Under the pieces are notes generated by a model. It searched no databases. It was not told where the DNA came from and worked only from the letters and a program-made list of their open reading frames with translations. A stretch of DNA of 62,290 bases. It comes from Sphaerobacteraceae bacterium (GTDB taxonomy: Bacteria > Chloroflexota > Chloroflexia > Thermomicrobiales > Thermomicrobiaceae). The stretch lies in the NCBI GenBank assembly GCA_007695115.1, contig REEK01000119.1, positions 1-62,290 of the forward strand. Reading direction: 5' to 3'. The position numbers were made by a program, and so were the translations under genes. Positions within the stretch are counted from its first letter, which is position 1. Each line of letters starts with the position of its first letter. This document shows positions 43,499 through 51,294 of the stretch, piece after piece.

Positions 43499-44692
43499 GT
43501 GACAGAGAATTCGATCGTCAATCAGAAGCTGAAGCAGGCCTCGGAGATCCTCGATGAAGTTGGCATCGATCTCTGGTTGATCGTGGCTCGTGAAAGCGAC
43601 ACGCTGGGCGACCCAAGCATGCCGCTGGTGGTCGGAACCAGTGTGACCTGGGAGTCGGCATTTCTGATCTCGCGAGATGGGGATCACAAAGCGATCGTGG
43701 GCACTGGCGATGTCGATAACGTGCTGCAAACCGGCGCCTGGACCGATGTCGAGGGCTATGTCGAGAGTCTGGGCCCGGCTTTACAGGCGGCGATCGAGCA
43801 GCGAAAGCCGCGCAGTATCGGACTGAGCTATTCCACCGACAACTCGATGGCTGACGGTTTGACCTATGGCATGTATCTCGAATTGGAACGGTTTCTGGGC
43901 AAGACTCCGTATTGGGATTGCGTGACTTCTGCCGAGCCAGTGGCGTCCCGGCTCCGGGCGCGGAAGTCAGCCGAGGAGATCCAGCGGATTCGCGAAGCGA
44001 TTGCCACCACCGAGACGATATGGGCGGAGACCGCCGAGTGGCTGCGACCGGGTCTCTCCGAGCAGCAGATCTCGGACTTCATGCACAGCCGACTCGACCA
44101 CTATTCAGTGGATTCATCGTGGGACTGGAAATACTGCCCGACGGTGATGGCAGGACCGAACTCGCCCGAGGGACATGTCGGGCCGTCTGACATCGTCACC
44201 GAGGCGGGTCATCTGCTGGCGATCGACTTCGGGGTGAAACAGAATGAATACACCTCAGACATGCAGCGGACGTTCTATTTTCTTCAGGATGGAGAGACCG
44301 AGGCGCCGGCCGAGCTCGTCGAAGCGTTCGGTGTGGTCGATGCCGCGATCCAGGCCGGTGCAAACGCGCTCAAACCAGGAGTGACTGGCTGGGAAGTCGA
44401 TCTGGCCGCGCGACAGGTTCTCGAGGAATATGGTGCTGCCGAGTGGAAGTTCGCCTTCGGGCATCAGATGGGACGAGCCTGCCATGATGGTGGAACTGTC
44501 CTTGGGCCGCGCTGGGATCGCTACGGGCAACGTCCATATGATCTGATCGAGGAATCGCAGATCTATACGCTTGAGATCGGGTTCCCGGTGGCTGGTCGGG
44601 GACGGGTCCAACTCGAGGAGGATGTAGTGGTCACTGCCAACGGTTGCGAGTTTCTTTCTGATCCGCAGCGGTCGTTGATACTCATCGGGTAG
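43499..44692 (+). CDS. M24 family metallopeptidase (Xaa-Pro peptidase-like)
   Basis: A 397-residue pita-bread-fold enzyme. The N-terminal creatinase-like domain (about 1-160) is followed by the catalytic domain with metal ligands in LLAIDFGVKQNEYTSDMQRT (two Asp), GHQMGRACHDGG (His), YTLEIGFPV (Glu) and LEEDVVVTANG (Glu). It may cleave Xaa-Pro peptides or act on a related substrate. The GTG at 43499 has AGGAG 7 bases upstream; the ATG at 43484 lacks a ribosome site. It leads a rightward run of peptidase and hydrolase genes. Confidence 0.88.
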   Translation: MTENSIVNQKLKQASEILDEVGIDLWLIVARESDTLGDPSMPLVVGTSVTWESAFLISRDGDHKAIVGTGDVDNVLQTGAWTDVEGYVESLGPALQAAIEQRKPRSIGLSYSTDNSMADGLTYGMYLELERFLGKTPYWDCVTSAEPVASRLRARKSAEEIQRIREAIATTETIWAETAEWLRPGLSEQQISDFMHSRLDHYSVDSSWDWKYCPTVMAGPNSPEGHVGPSDIVTEAGHLLAIDFGVKQNEYTSDMQRTFYFLQDGETEAPAELVEAFGVVDAAIQAGANALKPGVTGWEVDLAARQVLEEYGAAEWKFAFGHQMGRACHDGGTVLGPRWDRYGQRPYDLIEESQIYTLEIGFPVAGRGRVQLEEDVVVTANGCEFLSDPQRSLILIG

Positions 44693-44734
44693 GATATCTT
44701 CGAAGTAGAGAAGCGTAATCCGGGAGGAGTCAGG

Positions 44735-45895
44735 GTGACGGACATCAAGGACATTCAGCAGCGAGCAGCCGGTTACTACGATGCGTACCTGGCCGATCTG
44801 GAGCGGATCGTCAATATCGACAGCGGGACGTTCGATCGCGACGGCGTCAACGAGGCAGGACAGTTTCTGCAGGACATCCTGACTGATCTCGGCTTCGAGA
44901 TCACCCTGCATCCCAATACAGAACTGGGCGATAATTTCGTTGCCACGCTCAAGGGCAATGGCACCCGCAAGCTGATGTTGCTCGGTCATTTCGATACCGT
45001 CTACCCGGCAGGAACGACCACCGAGCGCCCGTTCACGATTCGCGATGGCAAGGCATATGGACCGGCCTCGATGGACATGAAGGGTGGGATGGTCCTGGCC
45101 TGCTATGCCCTGAAGATCCTGCGAGATCTCGGCTTCGAGGATTTCGCCGAGATTACCTTTGTCGCAAACGCAGACGAGGAGATCGGATCGCCATCGTCTC
45201 GCAAATTGATCGAATCCGAGGCGTCCCGGATGGATGCCGTGTTCGTCTTCGAGCCGGGACGTGCCGCAGGTGGGGTGCTGGCAACCCGTAAGGGTGTCGG
45301 TATGTTCGAGTTGGCCGTCCACGGTGTAGCGGCTCACGCAGGCGCATCCCCGCAGGATGGCCGGAGCGCAAACCTGGAGATGGCCCACAAGATTATCAAG
45401 CTGCACGACCTGAATGACTTCGAGATCGGGACAACTGTCTCCGCCAACCAGATGCACGGTGGAGAGCGCCGGAATGTCATCGCGGACTATGCGCACTGCG
45501 GGGTCGATGTCCGCGTGGTCACCGGTGATGAAGGTGATCGAGTTACCCAGGCGATCAATGAGATCGCCGAGGGACAGGTAGTCCCTGATACCCGGACCGT
45601 ACTGACCGGCGGGATCAACCGTCCGCCGATGGAGAAGGTCCCCGGAACCGAGGCGCTGCTGGGACTCTCGAAAACAATCGTGGATGGTCTCGGGCGGGAG
45701 TATGTCGAACTGAATAGCGGCGGAGGGAGCGACGGTAACTTCACCGCAGCTGTTGGAACGCCGACGCTCGACGGCCTGGGGCCGGAAGGCCAGAACGCGC
45801 ACAACGCCGAGACCGAATATGTGGTGCTCGATTCGATCACTGATCGGATTGCGCTCACGACAGCACTGTTGATCGATTGCCCCGCCAAGCCGTAG
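44735..45895 (+). CDS. M20 family peptidase (carboxypeptidase G2-like)
   Basis: A 386-residue zinc hydrolase. The motifs are LLGHFDTVYPAGTTTERPF (His, Asp), YGPASMDMKGGMVLA (bridging Asp), NADEEIGS (Glu pair), EPGRAAGG, a dimerisation domain with GVAAHAGASPQDG, and a C-terminal His in AHNAETEYV. The HFDTVYP form is typical of glutamate carboxypeptidase/CPG2-like members. The GTG start has GGAGGAG upstream. It lies 42 bases after the M24 gene. Confidence 0.9.
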   Translation: MTDIKDIQQRAAGYYDAYLADLERIVNIDSGTFDRDGVNEAGQFLQDILTDLGFEITLHPNTELGDNFVATLKGNGTRKLMLLGHFDTVYPAGTTTERPFTIRDGKAYGPASMDMKGGMVLACYALKILRDLGFEDFAEITFVANADEEIGSPSSRKLIESEASRMDAVFVFEPGRAAGGVLATRKGVGMFELAVHGVAAHAGASPQDGRSANLEMAHKIIKLHDLNDFEIGTTVSANQMHGGERRNVIADYAHCGVDVRVVTGDEGDRVTQAINEIAEGQVVPDTRTVLTGGINRPPMEKVPGTEALLGLSKTIVDGLGREYVELNSGGGSDGNFTAAVGTPTLDGLGPEGQNAHNAETEYVVLDSITDRIALTTALLIDCPAKP

Positions 45896-45913
45896 TCTAC
45901 GTCTGGAGAACCC

Positions 45914-46750
45914 GTGGCACAGCAGCCTGATTTCGACTGGTTCGAGGTGCGATCATTCGCACATGACATCTATGGGATCGGCGAACCCGGTCACTTCGAG
46001 GACGTGAAATCGTTCCTTGTGGTCGGTGATGAACTCGCCATGCTAGTTGATACCGGTATGGGGATCGCCGACATCCGTGCGGTGGCGGAGAGCCTTACCG
46101 ACCGACCGATTCTGGTGGTCAATTCGCACGGTCATCTCGATCACATCGGCGACAACTGGCGCTTCGATCGAATCTGGGCTCATCCTCTCGAAGTCGAGGC
46201 GATAAGCACCGGAGTGGGCAACGAACGAATGCGGCGGTTTCTGACCAGCGAAGCGTTCAATCGGACGCCGCCGGCTAATCTCGACCCAGAGTCGTTTCAT
46301 ATTCCAGGCACCACGGTCGAGCAAACCATCGACCAGGGTGACGAAGTTGATCTCGGTGGCCGGCGATTCCGCGTCATTCATACCCCGGGGCATACATCCG
46401 GGGGCATCAGTCTGTTCGAATCGGAGACGGGAATCCTCATCGCAGGTGATGCCATCTACGAGGGCCCGCTCTTCGCCCATCATCCGGGCGGAAGTGTCTC
46501 GGACTATCAACTGGCGCTGCAGCGACTTGCGGCGCTGGTACCTGATCTGAGTGTGGTCTACCCGTCTCACAATCGATACCCACTTGAACCTGCGTTCATC
46601 CTGGCGGTGCAGGAAGCGCTGGAACGCATCGTGGCGGGGATGTCGCCCGATGAATCCGAGAACGGCCTGCATCGGTTCAACTTCGATCGCTTTTCATTCA
46701 CTGTCCGATCGACCTGGCGCAGCGAAGAGGAACGGAGCGAAACATCGTGA
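45914..46750 (+). CDS. Metallo-beta-lactamase-fold hydrolase (copy 1)
   Basis: 278 residues with the MBL metal motif NSHGHLDHIG (HxHxDH), a later His in FRVIHTPGHTSGGISL, Asp in LIAGDAIYEG and His in VYPSHNRYP. The GTG start has GGAG 5 bases upstream. The end overlaps copy 2 by four bases (GTGA). The pair shares a layout and about half of its residues by eye, so it came from a local duplication. The substrate is unknown; the context suggests amides, esters or peptide-derived compounds. Confidence 0.88.
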   Translation: MAQQPDFDWFEVRSFAHDIYGIGEPGHFEDVKSFLVVGDELAMLVDTGMGIADIRAVAESLTDRPILVVNSHGHLDHIGDNWRFDRIWAHPLEVEAISTGVGNERMRRFLTSEAFNRTPPANLDPESFHIPGTTVEQTIDQGDEVDLGGRRFRVIHTPGHTSGGISLFESETGILIAGDAIYEGPLFAHHPGGSVSDYQLALQRLAALVPDLSVVYPSHNRYPLEPAFILAVQEALERIVAGMSPDESENGLHRFNFDRFSFTVRSTWRSEEERSETS

Positions 46751-47571
46751 GCGGTTCACCCAACGTCTCGTGGTACGACGTCACCCACTACAGTGATGAT
46801 GTCGTTGCGATCGCCGAACCCGGACACATTGAAGATGTGAAAGCTTATCTGGTACTCGGTTCCGATCGCTCAGTGCTGATTGATAGCTGTGTCGGATTCG
46901 AGGACATCAGGGCAGTTGTGGAAAGCCATACAACCGGCCCGGTTACCCTGGTGAATACCCACGGGCACCTCGATCACATCGGGAACAACTGGCGCTTCGA
47001 GGAACGCCTGGTACACGAGGCTGATGCAGACCGCGTTCGTGCCGGACTGACCAATGCGCAGCTGGGGCGGTTTCTGAAACCGGAAGCGTTCTCCCGTGAG
47101 CCTCCGCCTGGTTTCGACCCGGAGACGCATCACACGCCCGGTACTGAACCGACCGGATTCGTCAACGACGGCGACGTGATCGATCTCGGTAACCGGCAGT
47201 TGCGGGTCATGTATACACCGGGACATACACCTGGGTGCATCAGCCTTGTCGACGATGCCAATGGCCTGCTATTTCCGGGCGATATGGTCCATACCGGTGC
47301 GATGTTTGCGCATTACGAGGGTGGCTCAGCGCACGAGTACCGGGATTCAGTGAAGCGACTGGCCGAGCTAGTGCCAGCCCTTACCTCGGTCTATCCCGGA
47401 CACAGCCACTACCCGATCTCGCCCGGGGTGGTGAGTGATGTCGACATTGCGTTCGACGAGATCTGGGCTGGACGAGAGCCGGACGTTCGTGAAAACGGCG
47501 TGCTGAAGTTCCAGTTCGATCCGTTCACGCTGACGTTGCGCGAGTCGTGGCGCGACGAGATCCCCGGTTAG
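46747..47571 (+). CDS. Metallo-beta-lactamase-fold hydrolase (copy 2)
   Basis: 274 residues, tandem paralogue of copy 1. The motifs are NTHGHLDHIGNNWRFEE, LRVMYTPGHTPGCISL, LLFPGDMVHTG and VYPGHSHYP. It keeps the full dinuclear metal set. The GTG start is embedded in the copy 1 stop (GTGA). Both copies share the opening pattern WYDV/WFEV, then GEPGH/AEPGHIEDVK, that faces the active site. Confidence 0.88.
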   Translation: MSGSPNVSWYDVTHYSDDVVAIAEPGHIEDVKAYLVLGSDRSVLIDSCVGFEDIRAVVESHTTGPVTLVNTHGHLDHIGNNWRFEERLVHEADADRVRAGLTNAQLGRFLKPEAFSREPPPGFDPETHHTPGTEPTGFVNDGDVIDLGNRQLRVMYTPGHTPGCISLVDDANGLLFPGDMVHTGAMFAHYEGGSAHEYRDSVKRLAELVPALTSVYPGHSHYPISPGVVSDVDIAFDEIWAGREPDVRENGVLKFQFDPFTLTLRESWRDEIPG

Positions 47572-47582
47572 CAGGAGCATCA

Positions 47583-49064
47583 GTGGTCGCTGGCCAGCCT
47601 CCCAAGCATGATCGTGGCGCGTTTCTGCCTGCCTGGCCGGTCAGTGGGCATACCGGGGCACCATGGCGGGCCGTGGTCGCTGGCGCGGCTGCTCTGGCTG
47701 TCGCCGGAGCGATTGGACTGGCATGGGTCGCCACTGACTACGGGCTGATTGTCGGATTCGGGATACTGGCAGCGCTGGTGGCAGTAGTCGCCGCGATCAG
47801 CGATGTGCGGGCGGGCCTCTGGGTGGCGATAGCCATCATCACGATCCTGCCGTTTGCGGTCATTCCGGTGCGGGTTGGCGTCACACTCACTGCGCTGGAA
47901 GCACTCTCGCTCCTCGTGCTAGCCGTCTGGGCCGCCAGAGTGTTGCTCTACCGGGATCATCTCCTGCCGTCGTCTCTCCCTGCTGCGCTGATCACGCTGC
48001 TGCTCACCGTTACGCTCTTCGCGTTTCTGCTGGGCGTTGGGCGCGGCTATACCACGCAGACGTATCATGATTACGCCAAGTTCCTGATGGCGATCGGCCT
48101 GGTGTTCGTTGTCTGGACCTCGATACGCACGCTGAGCGATCATCGGCGCCTGCTGAACGTCGTGCTGCTGGGCGGCTCGATCTCGGCAGCGATCGGATTG
48201 ATCTTTCAGGCGCTAGGCCCCGGGTTCGCCGAGCGGATGCTGGCGCAACTGATTCCGCTGGGATACCCGGATGTGCGGATCGTCCGGTTCATCGAAGACG
48301 ATCCAGGGCGGGCGATGCGACTGGTCAGCACCTCAGTCGATCCGAACTCAGCCGGCGGCATGCTGGCGATCGTGTTCGTGATCGGGGCCGCGCAGCTCAT
48401 CTCTCGACAACCACTGATCGCGCGCTGGCTCTGTCTGGTGGCGGTCCCACTTACCGGACTGGCGCTGCTGCTGACATACTCCCGGGGTGCCTGGCTGGGA
48501 GCCGCCGCTGGCCTGGCGATCGTGGCGCTTCTGCGTTATCGCTGGCTTATTCCAGTGGGAGCAGTCGGGCTCGCCGGACTCGTGGTGCTGGGGATCGGGG
48601 CGGCGTTTATCGAGCGTCTCTGGCTCGGGTTCACGCTGCAGGATCCAGCGACCGTGCTGCGTCTCAGCGAGTATCGCAACGCGCTGGCGATCATCCAGGA
48701 GTATCCATTCTTCGGAGTGGGTTTCGGCGATGCGCCGAGTATCGAGCTTCAGGCCGGCGTCTCCAGTATCTACCTGACGATCGGTCAGCAGACCGGATTT
48801 CTGGGATTGATCGCCTTCGCGCTCGCAGTTGGCGCGATTGGAGTTGCCGGATTTGCCTGGTGGCGCCATCGTCGAAATTCTGTCGCTGGAGACCTGATGC
48901 TGACGTTGCTTGCGGTGCTGGTCACTATTCTCACAATTGGCGTGTTCGACCATTATTTTTTCAATATTCAGTTTCCGCACATGGCGGCCCTGTTATGGAT
49001 CATGGCAGGGTTGATCGTTGCGCTGTCCCGGCCCGTCTATGAACCGGAGCCAGATGTTCAGTAG
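47583..49064 (+). CDS. O-antigen ligase/polymerase-like membrane protein
   Basis: 493 residues with about 12 hydrophobic helices and the Wzy_C (PF04932-like) signature around LLLTYSRGAWLGAAAGLAIV and a large loop before GLGF-like FGVGFGDAPSIELQ. Such proteins join or polymerise polysaccharide on lipid carriers at the outer face of the membrane. The GTG at 47583 has AGGAG 5 bases upstream, just after the stop of MBL copy 2; a start at 47547 would overlap that gene. No other O-antigen genes are near; the glycosyltransferase at 36752 is the closest. Confidence 0.85.
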   Translation: MVAGQPPKHDRGAFLPAWPVSGHTGAPWRAVVAGAAALAVAGAIGLAWVATDYGLIVGFGILAALVAVVAAISDVRAGLWVAIAIITILPFAVIPVRVGVTLTALEALSLLVLAVWAARVLLYRDHLLPSSLPAALITLLLTVTLFAFLLGVGRGYTTQTYHDYAKFLMAIGLVFVVWTSIRTLSDHRRLLNVVLLGGSISAAIGLIFQALGPGFAERMLAQLIPLGYPDVRIVRFIEDDPGRAMRLVSTSVDPNSAGGMLAIVFVIGAAQLISRQPLIARWLCLVAVPLTGLALLLTYSRGAWLGAAAGLAIVALLRYRWLIPVGAVGLAGLVVLGIGAAFIERLWLGFTLQDPATVLRLSEYRNALAIIQEYPFFGVGFGDAPSIELQAGVSSIYLTIGQQTGFLGLIAFALAVGAIGVAGFAWWRHRRNSVAGDLMLTLLAVLVTILTIGVFDHYFFNIQFPHMAALLWIMAGLIVALSRPVYEPEPDVQ

Positions 49065-49125
49065 TTGTTTCCGCGTGCCGGTACGGACAGTCTTACTCGG
49101 AAACCACGAGGAAAGTGATTAATCG

Positions 49126-49467
49126 ATGTTTCGAGTCATTGCCCATGTCGGGAGTGCCGTCCTGACAATTCTGATCATTCATCAGATTCTTCCGGACGAG
49201 GTGTACTATCAGGACAACGAGACACTGCTGATCTTTGCCGTCATTCTCGGGTTGCTCAACGCGTTCGTTCTTCCCATTGTTCGGACTATCGCAATACCGC
49301 TCACCTGCCTGACACTTGGGTTGTTCGCCCTTGTCATCACGGCGGCCGCGTTCTACCTGTCGAGCCTGGTGCTCGATGGAGTAGAAATTACCTACCTTGG
49401 GGCAGCGATCGCAGCGATCATCTTCGGGATCCTCAACGGTGTGCTCGACACGGTCATGCGGCGTTAG
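49126..49467 (+). CDS. Small membrane protein, phage-holin family 4 type
   Basis: A 113-residue protein with about four hydrophobic helices: VLTILIIHQILPDE, LLIFAVILGLLNAFVLPIVR, IPLTCLTLGLFALVITAAAF and LGAAIAAIIFGILNGVLD. It fits the PF04020-type holin-like family, which is widespread on bacterial chromosomes without phage. The role is unknown. It precedes the phosphodiesterase gene by 9 bases on the same strand. Confidence 0.75.
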   Translation: MFRVIAHVGSAVLTILIIHQILPDEVYYQDNETLLIFAVILGLLNAFVLPIVRTIAIPLTCLTLGLFALVITAAAFYLSSLVLDGVEITYLGAAIAAIIFGILNGVLDTVMRR

Positions 49468-49476
49468 GCAGAGATC

Positions 49477-50010
49477 ATGGCGATGAGAATCGAGCAACGG
49501 TCGATCGACCTCCCGTGCCGGATCCTGGTTACCGGAGATACGCACCTCACCGGAGGCCGAACCGAACTTCCGGATGCGCTGGTCTCTGCCGCGGCGCGAT
49601 CTGACCTGACGATCCACACGGGGGACCTCTGCACCGTTGCAGCTCACGACCTCTTCGAAGCTCATGGCCCTATTCTGGCGGTTCGTGGGAACAACGAAGA
49701 GTTGAAGCTTGATGAACGGCTTCCTGATGCGATTGAACTGCGATTCGGCGACCGGCGCGGCATCATCACGCATGGCCATCTCGAAGCTGGTTCATCGGCC
49801 AGCAATTCGGTTCGGCGCGCCTATGCGGCCAGATTCGATATGGTGATCTATGGACACAGTCACATGCCTGAATGGGAGGAGGTCGATGGTACGTGGTTTC
49901 TCAACCCCGGTTCTCCGACTCAGCGACGCCGGGCGCCGAGCAGGTCGTTCGCTGAGCTGACGATCGATTCGTCCGGGGCTGTCGAGGTGATATGGTCATT
50001 GCTTGACTGA
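49477..50010 (+). CDS. YfcE-type metallophosphoesterase
   Basis: A 177-residue calcineurin-like phosphodiesterase. All five metal blocks are visible: VTGDTHLTG, TIHTGDLCT, VRGNNEEL, ITHGHLE and IYGHSHMPEW. Single-domain members hydrolyse phosphodiesters such as cyclic nucleotides or have unknown substrates. It closely follows the holin-like gene. Confidence 0.9.
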   Translation: MAMRIEQRSIDLPCRILVTGDTHLTGGRTELPDALVSAAARSDLTIHTGDLCTVAAHDLFEAHGPILAVRGNNEELKLDERLPDAIELRFGDRRGIITHGHLEAGSSASNSVRRAYAARFDMVIYGHSHMPEWEEVDGTWFLNPGSPTQRRRAPSRSFAELTIDSSGAVEVIWSLLD

Positions 50011-50064
50011 TTTGTCGGCGATGAGAACGATTTTTCAGGAATGTTTTTTCGGGAGATTTCTACA

Positions 50065-51153
50065 ATGAATGAGCAAAACCTCAGAATCCCGGGGCCGACA
50101 CCGGTTCCACCAGAAGTCGTGAAAGCTATGCAGCGTCCGATGTATTCTCACCGGAGCGAAGCGTTCCGGACGCTGCATCGGGATCTGAACAGCAAGCTCC
50201 AGACGATCCTGCGGACCAGCCAGGATGTCTACGTTATGCCGGGCAGCGGTTCGATTGGCTGGGAAGCGGCCATTGTCAACACACTGTCTCCCGGTGATTC
50301 CGTGCTCGCCGTCGTGACGGGCGACTTCGGTGTGCGATTTGCCAATGTGGCGGAACGATTCGGTCTGGAAGTCAGCCGCCTCGAGATCGAGCCCGGGCAG
50401 GCTGCCACGGCGGATCAGGTTCGCTCGGTGCTCGAGACTAACCCGGCTTTCAAGGCGGTCCTCTTCACGCACAACGAGACATCGACGGGAATCACCAATC
50501 CACTGGAAGAAGTCGGGCCCGTGGTCCGCGATCATGGAGCACTTTTGCTGGTCGATGCGGTGAGTTCCGCAGGTGCGATTCCCATCGAGACCGATGCCTG
50601 GGGGGCCGATGTCCTGCTGACCGGTTCCCAGAAAGGCTGGATGTGTCCGCCAGGTCTGGCGATCGTGGTGGCAGGCGAACGAGCTCTCGCTGCCGGAGAG
50701 CAGGCGACATTTCCCCGTGCGTTTCTCGATTTCGCCGACTGGCACAAGAGCGCCAGCAATGGAGACACGCCGTCTACGGCTCCGCTATCCCTTTATTCCG
50801 GGCTGAACGCCGCGTGCGATCTGATCCTCGAAGAAGGCTTGCAGGCGCGTGGTTACCGGCACGATGAAGCGGCTGAACGAACCCGGACCGCCTTCGAACA
50901 GGCTGGTCTGGAACTGTTTGCGGACCCGGCGTATGCCTCCAGCACGCTGACGTCAATCAGGATGCCAGGCGGCCAGGGAGCAAAAGATCTGGTGAAGAGC
51001 GTCCGTGAGCGGTATCATATTGAGGTGGCCGCTGGGCAAGCGGATCTGAGTGACAAGATTATCCGTGTAGGACACATGGGATGGTTTGAACAAGAGGATA
51101 TTGCCCGGGCGGTCGACGCTGTCGTAGCCTGTGCGACAGTTTTGGCGGAGTAA
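50065..51153 (+). CDS. Class V aminotransferase (serine/alanine-glyoxylate type)
   Basis: 362 residues, PLP-dependent. The sequence starts NLRIPGPTPVPPEVVKAM, has MPGSGSIGWEAAIVN, the cofactor-ring Asp in LLLVDAVSSAGAIP, and the Schiff-base Lys in TGSQKGWMCPPGLAIV. It fits serine-glyoxylate or alanine-glyoxylate aminotransferases, also acting as (S)-ureidoglycine or phosphoserine enzymes in some lineages. serA is not adjacent. The ATG at 50065 has GGGAG 9 bases upstream; the in-frame ATG at 50041 lacks such spacing. Confidence 0.88.
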   Translation: MNEQNLRIPGPTPVPPEVVKAMQRPMYSHRSEAFRTLHRDLNSKLQTILRTSQDVYVMPGSGSIGWEAAIVNTLSPGDSVLAVVTGDFGVRFANVAERFGLEVSRLEIEPGQAATADQVRSVLETNPAFKAVLFTHNETSTGITNPLEEVGPVVRDHGALLLVDAVSSAGAIPIETDAWGADVLLTGSQKGWMCPPGLAIVVAGERALAAGEQATFPRAFLDFADWHKSASNGDTPSTAPLSLYSGLNAACDLILEEGLQARGYRHDEAAERTRTAFEQAGLELFADPAYASSTLTSIRMPGGQGAKDLVKSVRERYHIEVAAGQADLSDKIIRVGHMGWFEQEDIARAVDAVVACATVLAE

Positions 51154-51172
51154 TCGCAGGGTCTGTGGTGCC

Positions 51173-51202
51173 TTGCGCCCCCATTGGGGGCCGTACTATA
51201 AT
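51173..51202 (+). promoter_or_regulatory. Promoter of rpsA
   Basis: -35 TTGCGC (51173-51178), an 18-base spacer and a perfect -10 TATAAT (51197-51202). The leader to the start at 51295 is about 85 bases. The spacer holds a CCCCCATTGGGGG hairpin. Confidence 0.78.
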
Positions 51203-51294
51203 AGTGGAGAACGAATAGTCTCAGGCCGTTCCCTCAGCCGTGCCGTTCGGCGTTTGCCGTCTGGCATAGCATGTTTACGACGCAAGGATGGTGT

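Noticed and set aside
44255-45802. Long minus-strand open frame of 515 codons
   Set aside because: It lies fully opposite the M24 and M20 genes, which have intact catalytic motifs; the reverse frame has no recognisable family and no ribosome site.
49126-49467. Prophage marker (holin)
   Set aside because: Holin-family-4 proteins are common chromosomal proteins; no phage genes are near and flanking genes are housekeeping.
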